Part shown: positions 44,999 through 55,030 of the stretch, piece by piece
Layout: every line of letters starts with the position of its first letter
Numbering within the stretch: the stretch's first letter is position 1
Assembly: GCA_028821605.1 (NCBI GenBank)
Contig: JAPPFM010000002.1
Coordinates: forward strand, 124,001-188,000
Direction: 5' to 3'
DNA from: Candidatus Poribacteria bacterium
GTDB taxonomy: Bacteria; Poribacteria; WGA-4E; WGA-3G
Length of the DNA stretch: 64,000 nt
The notes under the pieces: model-generated
What the model was told of the DNA's origin: nothing
Database searches by the model: none
What the model saw: only the letters and a program-made list of their open reading frames with translations
Made by a program: the position numbers and the translations under genes

Positions 44999-47608
44999 CT
45001 ACCGTATCATTGAGATGTGGAGCGGGCGGCTTGCTGAGCGTCCCTCCGCATCCACACACGTTAGCACATGTTGCCCTTTAACAGGTGTGAACCAGTGTTC
45101 CTCTCCCGCCTTTCCTTTGAAAATTAACTCACCGTCCAGAAACCAGAACAAATTTTGTGTCCTGTTAGAAGTCGAAGCGGATAGACGAATTTTTTGGTTC
45201 TCCAATGGCACACCTGCCCGAATGTAGTAGGTGGTGTCTTCTGCTGGGGATAGAATAATAGGGGCGTTCCCTGCGATTGTACCGGTACACAATGGATTAT
45301 GTTCTGGCAGAACCGGCACGGCAAATCCATTTTCTGCTAACCAAGTCGCTGCCTCAGCGGGCCACTCTTCAAATATTTTTCGGTGCGCGTTATCTGTCGA
45401 AAAATTTCGACAGTGAGAACAGAGACTATACCCTGTAGTTTCATCGATATAGATACGTTTGTGAATTGCACAGGTCGCTACAGGTGAGATACCGGGGATG
45501 TATACATCGCTCTTATGGGTAGGGCAGTGTGGTGAAACCGGTGCACCACTGAGCGCACAGACCTGCCGTGTTTTCAATTGTTTCGGCTTGGTGAACCATC
45601 GATGTGTGTCCTGCCCTGTTAGTGCTGTAAAGAGTGCAAATAAAATAGGGGTTGCGGCATCTGTCCCACTCAGCATCGGAGAACCCCTTCCGTCGAAGTT
45701 GCCGAGCCACACACCAATCGTTAATGTTGGTGAGTACCCGATACACCATGCATCTCGGTGCCCGTAAGACGTACCAGTTTTCCATGCGATCTTCGGCAGG
45801 TTCATTGTGCTTTCAAAAACTTCTAAACTTTTAACTGCGTTCGCAGGGCGTTGTGACGTTGTGAGCATCTCGGTTATGATGAAACTCGTTTCCGCTCGGA
45901 GTAAACGTTTGTTTGAATAGTTTTCAGTTTTCAGTTTTCGGTTATCAGTTAAAGAAGTATTTACTTTACCGAAAACCTCTTGTAACTGACCGCTGACCAC
46001 TGATGACTGATGACTCCGCAGTGCTATTTGATAAGGTTCAAATTCTCCCATATTTGCCAACCCTGCGTAGAGTGTGGTCAACTCAAGCAAATTCACTTCA
46101 CATCCACCGAGAACCATAGAGAGTCCGTACTTTCTGTCGGGTGCAAGCGTGGAAATGCCAGCCTGTTTGAGGAAGGTGGGCAGTGTGATATTCTTCAGAC
46201 GTGCATTCAGGTTAACGGCGGGGACATTGAGAGAGCGTGCCAATGCCTGACGGGCGGTAACGTAGCCATTATATTTGCCATCATAATTCGCGGGTTCATA
46301 TCCAGCGTAGCTGACAGGCACATCGAATAACAGTGTTTCTGGCGTAATCAAACCCTGTTCCATTGCAAGCGCGTAGACAAAAGGTTTGAGTGCAGAACCG
46401 GGAGAGCGCGGCGCGAGCGTCCCGTTTATCTGTCCCGACGCGCGCCGGTCGAAAAAATCGTGAGAACCCACCATTGCTAAAACCTCACGGCTTTGTGTAT
46501 CCATAACGACAATCGCACCTGTGCCAGCACTATGAGAGCCTTGAAGGCTTGGTTTTCCTGCTGCATCCAAATATTCGCGAAGAATACGTACGGCAGTCTC
46601 CTGAACCTTTGTGTCTATTGTCGTGTATATCCTACCGTCTGTTGTAGGTGTTGCATGTCTAACCAACATGCGTGAGAGATGGGGTGCTTTGAATGGGAGT
46701 GGATAACGTTTTTTAGGGATCGGCTCTTGCGATGCTTCCTGCCACTGCTGTTTGGAGATCTGTCCACGTGTGAGAAGACGGTTCAGCACTTTTTCGCGTG
46801 CCTTTCTCGCATTTTCTGGAAATCTATCCGGTCGCAAACGTTCTGGGGCATTCGGGATAGCGGCGAGGAGTGCGGCTTCGCCGAGGCTAAGCGCGTGTTG
46901 AGGTTTGTTAAAGTAAAACCGAGATGCTGCCGCTGTTCCAACGATGTTCCCTCCGTAGGGAAGCATATTGAAATAAAAGTTTAAAATCTCAGATTTAGAG
47001 TAGGCATATTCAAGTTGAAGGGCGCGGAACGCCTCGATGAGTTTGTTTGGAATATTTCGGGCTTTAGGTTCCATCAGTCGCGCGAGCTGCATGGTAATGG
47101 TTGAACCGCCGCGCACCACCTCACCTGCTTTGAGATTGTCATAGAGGGCGGTTGCAATGGACACTGGGTTGATACCGTAGTGGTAGTAAAACCATCTGTC
47201 TTCCGATGTTAGTATTGCTTGGTGTAATAACACGGAATGGCTCTCGGAAACCCTCGGCTCTCGGAAGCCTTCAGCAGAACGGTTGATGGCTATTTCACTG
47301 ACTTCTGATGGAAACCGATGGCTGATGGCTATTCGCCACATGCCATCGTCCGCTAAAAATGCTCGGAGCCACTGTCCGTTTCTGTCCAGCACAATCCGAG
47401 AGGGTGGTGGATGCAGACGTGCTTTCGGCAGCGGGAAACACCAGTTTGCGAGCATGAAGAGAATGATGATAAGGAGTGGGGGTAGCAGCCAAAATAGTCT
47501 TTTGAATGGAAGGATGGAAAGGGGGAAGGATGGATGGTCCCACAATCTTCCAATCTTCCAATCTTCCAATCTTCCAATCCTCAAGCCTTCCATTCTGATT
47601 TTTTTCAT
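44999..47608 (-). CDS. pbpC: Penicillin-binding protein 1C
   Basis: 869 aa. The cytoplasmic tail (1-30) is followed by a membrane anchor (LFWLLPPLLIIILFMLANW). The GT51 domain has SEDRWFY with the catalytic Glu, GGSTITMQLARL and EALLAAIPNAP. The transpeptidase has SPGSALKPF (Ser-x-x-Lys) and KTGTSYGH. A C-terminal BiPBP_C-type domain contains several Cys. The ATG overlaps the TGA of the alpha-2-macroglobulin gene, the same order as E. coli yfhM-pbpC. Two oddities: an octamer repeat encodes IGRLEDWKIGRL in the tail, and about 33 residues (SSVVSGQ ... DNRKLKTEN) are an inserted dispersed repeat. Confidence 0.93.
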   Translation of the reverse strand: MKKIRMEGLRIGRLEDWKIGRLWDHPSFPLSILPFKRLFWLLPPLLIIILFMLANWCFPLPKARLHPPPSRIVLDRNGQWLRAFLADDGMWRIAISHRFPSEVSEIAINRSAEGFREPRVSESHSVLLHQAILTSEDRWFYYHYGINPVSIATALYDNLKAGEVVRGGSTITMQLARLMEPKARNIPNKLIEAFRALQLEYAYSKSEILNFYFNMLPYGGNIVGTAAASRFYFNKPQHALSLGEAALLAAIPNAPERLRPDRFPENARKAREKVLNRLLTRGQISKQQWQEASQEPIPKKRYPLPFKAPHLSRMLVRHATPTTDGRIYTTIDTKVQETAVRILREYLDAAGKPSLQGSHSAGTGAIVVMDTQSREVLAMVGSHDFFDRRASGQINGTLAPRSPGSALKPFVYALAMEQGLITPETLLFDVPVSYAGYEPANYDGKYNGYVTARQALARSLNVPAVNLNARLKNITLPTFLKQAGISTLAPDRKYGLSMVLGGCEVNLLELTTLYAGLANMGEFEPYQIALRSHQSSVVSGQLQEVFGKVNTSLTDNRKLKTENYSNKRLLRAETSFIITEMLTTSQRPANAVKSLEVFESTMNLPKIAWKTGTSYGHRDAWCIGYSPTLTIGVWLGNFDGRGSPMLSGTDAATPILFALFTALTGQDTHRWFTKPKQLKTRQVCALSGAPVSPHCPTHKSDVYIPGISPVATCAIHKRIYIDETTGYSLCSHCRNFSTDNAHRKIFEEWPAEAATWLAENGFAVPVLPEHNPLCTGTIAGNAPIILSPAEDTTYYIRAGVPLENQKIRLSASTSNRTQNLFWFLDGELIFKGKAGEEHWFTPVKGQHVLTCVDAEGRSASRPLHISMIR
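45915..46015. repeat. TCAGTT-type dispersed repeat inserted in frame in pbpC
   Basis: It starts GAATAGTTTTCAGTTTTCAG and ends in ACTGATGACTGATGACT, with AACTGA/TCAGTT words in opposite orientation at the two ends. The left core GAATAGTTTTCAGTT recurs, inverted, at 34386-34401 and at 44983-44999. It is translated through without a stop. Confidence 0.65.
47544..47580. repeat. Octamer minisatellite in the pbpC 5' end
   Basis: AATCTTCC is repeated four times without change (47544-47575), followed by AATCC. Because 8 is not a multiple of 3, each added unit changes the frame; three units (24 bp) restore it. Length changes would therefore switch pbpC translation on or off. Confidence 0.8.
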
Positions 47609-50600
47609 TGTTCTGCGACCACTTCAATCCGCATGCTACCTTTTACTGCAGATTTTGTTGGATCGTACATCGCTTCAGCGACAATAGGAGGTAACGTAAA
47701 TTCACCTTGTGTGACAGCGCGTAGGGCGTAATAGAACTTACGTTCACGTTGCCGTGGGAAGGTACCGAAGAAAATAAGCCGGTCGTCGCGAATATCGAGA
47801 TAGTCCGGTTTGAAGTCTTGCGCTTTCAACCACGGGATACCCGCACGGGACTCCAGCCGCGGGTTCTCAATCTCAAAGCCTGTGGGCAACATATCGACGA
47901 TAACGACGTTTTCGAGGTTAGCGGTAAGGGCTTTGACGGTTATCTCCGCAACGATTAAATCGCCGTGCACAAATGTACCGGTAAGTCCTTCACCATCTTT
48001 GTTGAAATAGCGGCGGCTCACCTGTAACTCGCGCTCATATTCCTCAATAAAGGAATCGCGTTGGATACCGAATGCACTCCAGTAATAGTAGCAGCTGCCT
48101 TCGCCTTCGACGGAGAGTTGGATGCGCGTTCCGTCCCATGCTTCATCGGTGTAGCGCGTTTCCGTTGCATCAAAATTCGCGAAGTGTTCGCCGTTAAGTT
48201 TCAGGGTGCCGGTGTAATTTCGGTCCATCTGCTTCTTCAAAATCTTACCTAATGCGAGGAAAGCGAAAGCGTTCTCCTGTGTTGTTGCCCAGCGATTGCC
48301 TTCCGATGCCGCTTCACTCAAGTGCTTGACAAACATCGGAACTGATGGATGGTTTGCGTTGACTTCAGCAAGCACATCCAGCATAATGGCTTGGGCGCGA
48401 ATAGACGAGTCAAACGTTCCACCCGTTTCCCGTTGTCCTGTTCCTTTACCATTTCCATTAACAGGCAGTGATACCGACACCGGAAGCATTGACAAGGCGG
48501 TTTCCAGTTCGCCACTGAGCGCAAACGCCCCTGCGAGTTGGAAATGGCTGTAATCGCTGAGTCCGCTTAAACCCCTATTTTTCAGGTAGTGCATTGTCCC
48601 TCGATCAGGTTGACCGGCGGCAGCTAAGACGTAAGCTGCGTAGGTTGCAAGCGAAATCTCTCTCCTTATCTTTTTTTCTTCATTTTCGTTTTCCATGTTT
48701 GGTGAGAATTTCGCTTGTGCTCTCAAACCTTCCAGCATTGCCTCGTAAACTCGATCTGCGACTTCGTAACCTGCTTTCCGTGCTTCTACAAGGAAGTGGG
48801 ACGCGTAGATGCTGCTCCATGGGTTGACGTAAGTACCACCGGGCCAGTAGCTAAAACGGTTGTTTGACTTCAGCATACTTTCGATTTTTATGATACCTGA
48901 TGTGATGTAGTAGTCTACTGAATTTTCTGCTGCCAGCATCGGTTCGACACTTCGCGCTAAGTCGCTGAAGTAGAGGAGTGGAAAGACCTTGCTCGTTGTC
49001 TGTTCCAAACATCCGTGTGGGTAGCGGACAAGGTAACGGAGGCTGTCCGCAAATTTGATACTTGGGAATGGTGATAGCGTCAGACTGAATTCTGACGAAT
49101 CTGGTATCAAATTCGCAGGCAAAATGAAATCTACAGGTTCACCGGCGCGTACCACCCCCTGTCCTGTTTTTGTAACGGGTGGAGCGACAGAGCGCAGTGG
49201 GATTTTTACCTCCAGCTGTGTCGTCTCGGTATTACCATGCGCGGAGAGATTGAAATCGGCTTCTCCTATGGCATCGTGAACGAGAATATCAAAAAAGACC
49301 TGGGCTTCTATGCCCGCCTCAACGCTCTTATCTATACTGAGAGCGTTTTCAGTTTTCAGTTGTTGGTTGTCGTAGGGGTTGGGTTTCCCAACCCGTTCGG
49401 ACGAGGTAACCTCGCCCCTACGACTGAGGATTGAGGACTCTGAACTTGCTGAAAGGAGTTGCACATCGCCTGCCGCTTGCAATTGTACCTTGAATTCTCC
49501 GTCCTCACCTGTACCATTGAAAAGGGTGACGGGTACACGAATCTTGTCACCGCCTGCGAGAAATCGGGGGAATGTTGGTGTTAAGACAATGGGTTCTCGG
49601 ACGGTCAAATGGGCTTCCGATGCCCCGTAATCTCCCCCGGTGAATGCAACTGCCATTAGCCGCAGTGTTCCGTTGAACTGCGGAATTTTGAATTGGACAG
49701 TGCCGCGTCCGTTTCCATCCGTTCTTACAAAGCCTGACCAGAGCGAAACCGGCTTCACCCGCCGAATACTACCAGTATTCAGTCGTTTCTGCCGTCCTGC
49801 CTGACGCATCGCTCCATCTCCACCTGTGCTTGAATTATCGGTAACAGCTGCGATTTCAGGTAGAATCCCACTATACAGGTCAAAAGAGCGCGTCTTAAGC
49901 CCGCGTTGTCGATAGAAGTAGTCGTGTGGGTTAGGCGTTCTGAAGTCTGTTAGCGTGAGAATCCCTTCATCAACAGCTGCGATACAGACATCGTATTTTT
50001 GCCAAGAGCGTCTACCGTGGACTTCAAACGCTATGGTCACCTCGCTGTTAGGGCGGACTGTTACCTCGTTATTTTCAGACTTGGAGACTTGTAAACTGCC
50101 ATCCGCAGATGCAGCGTCCTCTTTCGGATTGAGGAGCGAAATCTTCTTTTTCTTACCGGTATCATCTATCTGCTCAAGCGACATCTCTACAGAGAGTCGT
50201 CTCCGCGTTTCATCTATTTTCAATGGAATTACGCCAAACGCGCGCGCAGGAAGAGGCGACTGTTCACCACTCGCGGCCGCTTCCGTTGGGATGGAACGGG
50301 TCAGCGTCGCGGAAAGATACACATTCGGTCTATAGGCATACCGGACCGGAATTGATAGAGTCGCGGTATTGTTTTTCATTACTATTGTCCGGTGACTTAA
50401 CACCTTTCCTCGCTCGACAGTAAGCAAGAGTGTGCCGGGGAAGGGTGCCTTAATGGACAGTTTCGCTGTTTGTTCCGGACGGTAGGCAGGTTTATCCAGC
50501 GTTAGGTCTAACCGAGTAGGGTGCTCCATAGAGACAGGCGTACGCCCCCATCCGCTGACATAAAACTTTAATTCTGCTGCTGCTGTTGAGGCGATGTCCT

Positions 50601-53331
50601 CAATACGGACACGGTATTCGCCATAGTCTGAGGGTGTTAACGTCACCGTTTGCGCTTCCTCCGCTGAAGTTAACATCTGTGTTTCCACTTCTGTCATCTG
50701 CGGTTCAGAGACGTACTTGTAACGTCCTGCGGTGTTCTGCCGAAGTATTGTGTTCCAATGGACCTTGTATAGACTGAGTTTTAAAGCTCGTCCCGGCGCG
50801 GCTGCCATTGCATCGTCGATAGCGATATAGTCGAAACGAAGCGGTTTGTTAATTTTTACATCTCCGGTCGTTGTCTGTCGGAGTCCGACATAATGCGAGT
50901 ATGGGTGGATAACAACTCGGTGTGAAGCGGTGACTGCTCTGCCACCGACTTCGCTGACGGTTGCTGTCAGAATCCCGTTTAGCAAGGAGGGAGCTTTCAA
51001 TGTTGCAGGAATTGTGAACTGATAGTGCGTCTTACCCGTTGTGTCAGTTTTGGCTTCTCCCAACTCAATTCTCTGTTTCTCAAAATTTGAGCTGGTATTT
51101 CCGAAAACGAACGAACTCCATTTTTTTTCATCTGTGTCTTGTAGGACGCTGTCTGTTAGGAACGGGACTGCTTCTAAATCGCATGAAACTTGCACCTTCC
51201 GTCCTACAGCTGGAGGACCGAACAGATTGATGGCAGTGACTTCAATGTCAAGTTCATCTCCGAGTTTATAGGCGGCTTTGTCCGCTGTCACAGAAACTTT
51301 CATTCGATCGGGCATAAATTCTTCAACCTGAAATTGTGCGCTTCCAACGACCCGATCAGCGATCCGCATCTTGGCAATATAGCTGCCGGTCAAGGCATAA
51401 TCAGGAATGGGAATTTGCACATCGCAGGCACCACTTTTGTTTGTTTGCTGCCTTAACTCTCGCAAGATTCTGCCATCAGGAGAGATAACTTCAATTCGCG
51501 TAGGCAGCGGTTGTGGTATTTTATGCTTGGGTCCTCGGACAATGCCAGCGAGTTGAACAGTTTCACCCGGACGATAAACGCCCCTGCTGGTGTATAGAAA
51601 GGCTTCATAGCCTTTTTGCAGATAGGCGGAACCTGCGATATTGAAATCTACTGTTGCGATTTCATGCCGGTCCAATTGAATGAAAGCAAGATCATCGCGT
51701 TTCTCGACGGTGATCATAAAGGGTGTAAAGTTTTCCGTCTTCTCCGCAACATCTGTGAACTCAATGAATCCTGCCCAGTTGGTTGCACCCCTGAACAATG
51801 TTTGGTTGTTATCGCTGATGAGTTTGACGCGCGCGCTTGGTACGGGTTTACCGGTAGATAGGGATTTCACCCAAACGTACAGTCTATCTCCGAGGCGTTT
51901 AGCACTAATGCCCAAATCCGTGATGAGCACCCATTGATGTGCACTGTTCCACCTATTTCGTGTGTTTCGTGCTACAACTTTGAAGATACCGACATGTTCA
52001 TCTGAGAGATACTCCTCCAAAGAGATAGGTGTCGTCACCTCTTCGTTCAATTGAGAAGACACATCAAGCACTTCTGTATGAATGGGTTTACCTAAATTTC
52101 TGCTCCAACGGCTCCATCTCTCTAATTTCGAGACATAGATAAGATTGTTTGCAAAAACTTTCTCGATATTGAGTTCCACGCGTTCCACGTTAATCGTTGC
52201 GACCCCCAGGTTCAGCTGCCCCTTTCTCGCGAGGAAGAAGCCATCACCGAGAAACCGGAGCTGCGGTTTAATGTCGGGAATCTTGAGCCGCGTCATGTAG
52301 TCCTGTTTTAAAACGGCATCGTTTCGTGCTGTTAAGCCTTTTTGAATCTTCAGTGTGTAGGTCGTCCGTCTCTTAAAATCGCCGTAGATTCTTATGTTTC
52401 GATAATCGGATGTCACCTTATATGTTACTGCCGGTGTAAGTTCTAAGTACGGCTCAATTGTGTCACTGAGTACCGGTGCACTGAAACTGACCGAAATATA
52501 GGGCGTACCATCACTTTCCCAAACATCTGAATATGTTACACCGAGTGTCCCTCTTCCTCGGAGTATCACGGGCGTAACGCTTGGTTTTTCCAAACCAATT
52601 TTTCCACCTGTACACTTGAATCCCTTTTCAATCCTAATTTTTATCTCTCGGTTCACCTTGCCGCGTTTTATTCGTTTTGTTTTGAATCTTACCGTTCGTG
52701 CTGTCGCGGCGTTGGTTTCAATTTGGTATGGAACTTCTGTTCCATCGTCGAGTTCAATGGAGAGGTGTGCCTTTAAGTCGACAATGGTTACCGGATAGTT
52801 AAATGCTATTGTGCCAGACCCCGTTACATGCTCATTGTGAGAAGTAAACTCCATACGTGTCTGTTGGACTGCGAAAGGTTCGGTGGCGAATTTAAACTCT
52901 TTTTGTCCGGTGAGTAGGAAGGTTTCGGATGGGTTGAGTTCTGGTGTGAGTTGGACAGTATATTGTGTAGAGGGTGCTAAAGGGGCATCTAAGAAAAAAC
53001 CGACTCTATCGCGCGCAGCCCAGCGGGCAGTGCCTTGGACGGCTGGCGTAAACCGAAGTGCCTCTGCTGGAACTTCAGTTCCGACACGCGACTTATCGAT
53101 GATTGCCTCTGAGAACGTAATCGAGAAATCAGCCCATTGTGGAATCTCTCCTTGCGGCGTGAAGGTCTTTACACTGTATCGTGTTCGTGCGCGCATGTTA
53201 CCTTGCACGATATAGAAGATACAGACACCGAGAAGGATGGACATCAGCCCAACTAAACCGATTAAACTTTTTAAAAGCAAATTTCGGTCCCTGGGGTTCG
53301 TCGAGGAATTTTTGGAAAGTTCGGCTGCCAT
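47605..53331 (-). CDS. yfhM: Bacterial alpha-2-macroglobulin (MG) family protein
   Basis: 1908 aa. An N-terminal membrane helix (SLIGLVGLMSILLGVCIFYIV) anchors it. Multiple MG beta-sandwich domains follow: YTSRGVYRPGETVQLAGIVRG, then MG7-like, then the bait region and KPVSLWSGFVRTDGNGRGTVQFKIPQFNGTLRLMAVAF. The thioester motif GCLEQ is intact (YPHGCLEQTTSKVFPLLY), followed by the alpha-helical thioester domain. It should trap proteases in the periplasm, with PBP1C repairing peptidoglycan. An inserted repeat near the bait-to-thioester transition encodes RGEVTSSERVGKPNPYDNQQ. The gene symbol is by homology and order. AGGAGA lies before the ATG. Confidence 0.92.
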   Translation of the reverse strand: MAAELSKNSSTNPRDRNLLLKSLIGLVGLMSILLGVCIFYIVQGNMRARTRYSVKTFTPQGEIPQWADFSITFSEAIIDKSRVGTEVPAEALRFTPAVQGTARWAARDRVGFFLDAPLAPSTQYTVQLTPELNPSETFLLTGQKEFKFATEPFAVQQTRMEFTSHNEHVTGSGTIAFNYPVTIVDLKAHLSIELDDGTEVPYQIETNAATARTVRFKTKRIKRGKVNREIKIRIEKGFKCTGGKIGLEKPSVTPVILRGRGTLGVTYSDVWESDGTPYISVSFSAPVLSDTIEPYLELTPAVTYKVTSDYRNIRIYGDFKRRTTYTLKIQKGLTARNDAVLKQDYMTRLKIPDIKPQLRFLGDGFFLARKGQLNLGVATINVERVELNIEKVFANNLIYVSKLERWSRWSRNLGKPIHTEVLDVSSQLNEEVTTPISLEEYLSDEHVGIFKVVARNTRNRWNSAHQWVLITDLGISAKRLGDRLYVWVKSLSTGKPVPSARVKLISDNNQTLFRGATNWAGFIEFTDVAEKTENFTPFMITVEKRDDLAFIQLDRHEIATVDFNIAGSAYLQKGYEAFLYTSRGVYRPGETVQLAGIVRGPKHKIPQPLPTRIEVISPDGRILRELRQQTNKSGACDVQIPIPDYALTGSYIAKMRIADRVVGSAQFQVEEFMPDRMKVSVTADKAAYKLGDELDIEVTAINLFGPPAVGRKVQVSCDLEAVPFLTDSVLQDTDEKKWSSFVFGNTSSNFEKQRIELGEAKTDTTGKTHYQFTIPATLKAPSLLNGILTATVSEVGGRAVTASHRVVIHPYSHYVGLRQTTTGDVKINKPLRFDYIAIDDAMAAAPGRALKLSLYKVHWNTILRQNTAGRYKYVSEPQMTEVETQMLTSAEEAQTVTLTPSDYGEYRVRIEDIASTAAAELKFYVSGWGRTPVSMEHPTRLDLTLDKPAYRPEQTAKLSIKAPFPGTLLLTVERGKVLSHRTIVMKNNTATLSIPVRYAYRPNVYLSATLTRSIPTEAAASGEQSPLPARAFGVIPLKIDETRRRLSVEMSLEQIDDTGKKKKISLLNPKEDAASADGSLQVSKSENNEVTVRPNSEVTIAFEVHGRRSWQKYDVCIAAVDEGILTLTDFRTPNPHDYFYRQRGLKTRSFDLYSGILPEIAAVTDNSSTGGDGAMRQAGRQKRLNTGSIRRVKPVSLWSGFVRTDGNGRGTVQFKIPQFNGTLRLMAVAFTGGDYGASEAHLTVREPIVLTPTFPRFLAGGDKIRVPVTLFNGTGEDGEFKVQLQAAGDVQLLSASSESSILSRRGEVTSSERVGKPNPYDNQQLKTENALSIDKSVEAGIEAQVFFDILVHDAIGEADFNLSAHGNTETTQLEVKIPLRSVAPPVTKTGQGVVRAGEPVDFILPANLIPDSSEFSLTLSPFPSIKFADSLRYLVRYPHGCLEQTTSKVFPLLYFSDLARSVEPMLAAENSVDYYITSGIIKIESMLKSNNRFSYWPGGTYVNPWSSIYASHFLVEARKAGYEVADRVYEAMLEGLRAQAKFSPNMENENEEKKIRREISLATYAAYVLAAAGQPDRGTMHYLKNRGLSGLSDYSHFQLAGAFALSGELETALSMLPVSVSLPVNGNGKGTGQRETGGTFDSSIRAQAIMLDVLAEVNANHPSVPMFVKHLSEAASEGNRWATTQENAFAFLALGKILKKQMDRNYTGTLKLNGEHFANFDATETRYTDEAWDGTRIQLSVEGEGSCYYYWSAFGIQRDSFIEEYERELQVSRRYFNKDGEGLTGTFVHGDLIVAEITVKALTANLENVVIVDMLPTGFEIENPRLESRAGIPWLKAQDFKPDYLDIRDDRLIFFGTFPRQRERKFYYALRAVTQGEFTLPPIVAEAMYDPTKSAVKGSMRIEVVAEQ
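49347..49440. repeat. Composite dispersed repeat inserted in frame in the alpha-2-macroglobulin gene
   Basis: A TTTTCAGTTTTCAGTT block is followed by a 52-bp double hairpin at 49371-49422: CGTAGGGG and CCCCTACG at the ends, with GGTTGGG/CCCAACC and CGAGGT/ACCTCG inside. The whole stretch is read as protein without a stop. Confidence 0.7.
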
Positions 53332-53799
53332 AAGAAGTGTCTCCTGCGCTCTAAGGTTCTGTACTTATAGGCTTTTTATTTTGAGCAATTTAAGGGATTG
53401 TTGTAGAAGCGATCGCCCAATTTAACTCCTGTTTTATATTGATTGCGGACTTCTGTTATTGCAGACTGGAATCACTTGCAGGTTACGCCAACTATAACGA
53501 ATATAAGCGGACAAAAGATACTTTAAAGTTTCAAGCAATACCGTTTAAGCAATTTTTATGCCAATCAAGCTTTTGCTGTCATATTAAGCGTTTAAGGCGT
53601 AATAGTGTGAGGTTCAGGAGAGATTTCAAACATCACTAATACTTGGGAAGGGTATATAAGATGTCTTTAGGTGACGTTATGTGTAAATATAAACACATAG
53701 GAACGGATTTTCGTATCCGTCCCTATATGTTTTGAAGTGTATTGAGCGCGTTAGCATTTCGATAAATGCAAACTCTTGTGGGTGAAATTTAAGGATATG
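53332..53799. other. 468-base gap
   Basis: Holds the hairpin at 53696-53730 and otherwise AT-rich sequence; no gene supported. The promoter of the alpha-2-macroglobulin gene must lie near 53360-53450, but no clear pair of boxes was found. Confidence 0.5.
53696..53730 (-). terminator. Hairpin downstream of the cytochrome-porin gene
   Basis: ACGGAT/ATCCGT with outer CATAGG/CCTATATG forms a stem of 12 or more pairs about 70 bases past the stop. In the minus direction it is followed by a T-rich stretch (TGTGTTTATATTTA). Confidence 0.5.
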
Positions 53800-55020
53800 T
53801 CAGAACCAGAATCGCGACATCAGAATAATCTGGTCGGTACCTTGAAGTTGACGTAGCGTCCCTTTGTCCTGTATTGTATTATCGTTACCACGGTCGGCAT
53901 TCGCGAGGTTTGCCCAGTAGAAAATAGAGATTGCCCCATTTTCGATGAAATTGTATTGGGCACTGAGTGTCACTCGCTGACTTGCGTCCCCTTTAATTGT
54001 CCTATCTGGGTCAAATAATCCGTACCGACCCGAGACAGTGAGTTGAGGCAGGACGCGATATTTTGCGCCGATATAGTACCCTTTTGAATCAACGGCATCC
54101 GGTGCGAAGGAGGCTGCCTCTCCGCTGTTTCCAAAATTGAATTCCCCTTCAACACTCACGCCTGCATAAGAAGCGGTGAGAAACGCACCGATGAGTCGTT
54201 TCCAGTCTTCACCGGGTTTTTCAAATATACCAGAAATACCTGCCCGAACCGGTCCGAGTTGTGCGCCGAGGGTCCCGAGTCCCCCTTTCGCTGCTGCATT
54301 ATCAGTGTTAAAGAAAGCCGCGTTGTAAAAAACTTTCCGCGCACTCCCACCAAGTTCAACGCCGACATCTCGTTTGTTAGAGCCGAGACCATAACCTTCT
54401 CGGACAAGAATGTTGTGGTCTTTCTGTTTGATAGCAAACGGTAAGCGGAATTGCCCGACTTTGACGTAGAGGTGTTTTGGTATAGCATCTACCGTTGCAA
54501 ACGCGTTCATTGTTGTTCCAGCGTTGTTGGAGAGGGTAAGTCGGACATGCTCTGAGGCTTGCGCATTGAATGTTACTTCTGCTTGCATAAGCAGAAATCT
54601 GTCAATCGAAGAGTGGCATGAATTGCATCCAGCGATGGCATTTTCCTCTTGGTCAACGTGTGTTGTCTTAATGAAAGCGGTTTGGAAGTCAAGTGAAGTT
54701 GTGAGTTGCTTGACAATTTCCTTGGCTTCTTCGCTTACGGTGTCCATATCAAAATCTTCGGGAAATTCAAAATAGTTCTCTTCAAAAATTTCACCGATTC
54801 GATTTCGGGGTCCGCCACCAGCCGGGTCAAGATGACAAAAGCTACATTCCTTCTCAAGTTCGGTTGCAAACTCAGGGCGTGCCTCCACCACGGTTGGTAA
54901 AAAAATGCTGAGGACAACACTGGCTATGAACACGAGTAGTAAGAGCAGTGATGCCCGCAGCGGTTTTGGCAGTGAGGTATTATTACGAGAGGACCTCACG
55001 CGATTGTTGTGTGGATTCAA
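53800..55020 (-). CDS. Diheme cytochrome c fused to an outer-membrane porin-like barrel
   Basis: 406 aa from a TTG start at 55020, with AAGGAG six bases upstream and the previous stop 10 bases away; the ATG at 55125 would overlap the P460 gene by 95 bases. A long hydrophobic signal (to TVVEA, about 47). Two heme c sites: CSFCH (59-63) and CNSCH (132-136). From about 150 it is a beta-barrel resembling phosphate-selective porin O/P (VKVGQFRLPFAIKQKD, DVGVELGG, YYIGAKYRVLPQLTVSGRYG) and ends in Phe (SRFWF), the outer-membrane signature. The layout recalls Fe-oxidising Cyc2 (heme plus barrel) but has two hemes. Likely electron passage across the outer membrane, inferred. Confidence 0.82.
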   Translation of the reverse strand: MNPHNNRVRSSRNNTSLPKPLRASLLLLLVFIASVVLSIFLPTVVEARPEFATELEKECSFCHLDPAGGGPRNRIGEIFEENYFEFPEDFDMDTVSEEAKEIVKQLTTSLDFQTAFIKTTHVDQEENAIAGCNSCHSSIDRFLLMQAEVTFNAQASEHVRLTLSNNAGTTMNAFATVDAIPKHLYVKVGQFRLPFAIKQKDHNILVREGYGLGSNKRDVGVELGGSARKVFYNAAFFNTDNAAAKGGLGTLGAQLGPVRAGISGIFEKPGEDWKRLIGAFLTASYAGVSVEGEFNFGNSGEAASFAPDAVDSKGYYIGAKYRVLPQLTVSGRYGLFDPDRTIKGDASQRVTLSAQYNFIENGAISIFYWANLANADRGNDNTIQDKGTLRQLQGTDQIILMSRFWF

Positions 55021-55030
55021 AAGGTGCTCC

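Noticed and set aside
53439-53639. 66-residue frame in the gap before the alpha-2-macroglobulin gene
   Set aside because: No start site, no family pattern, composition like random AT-rich sequence.
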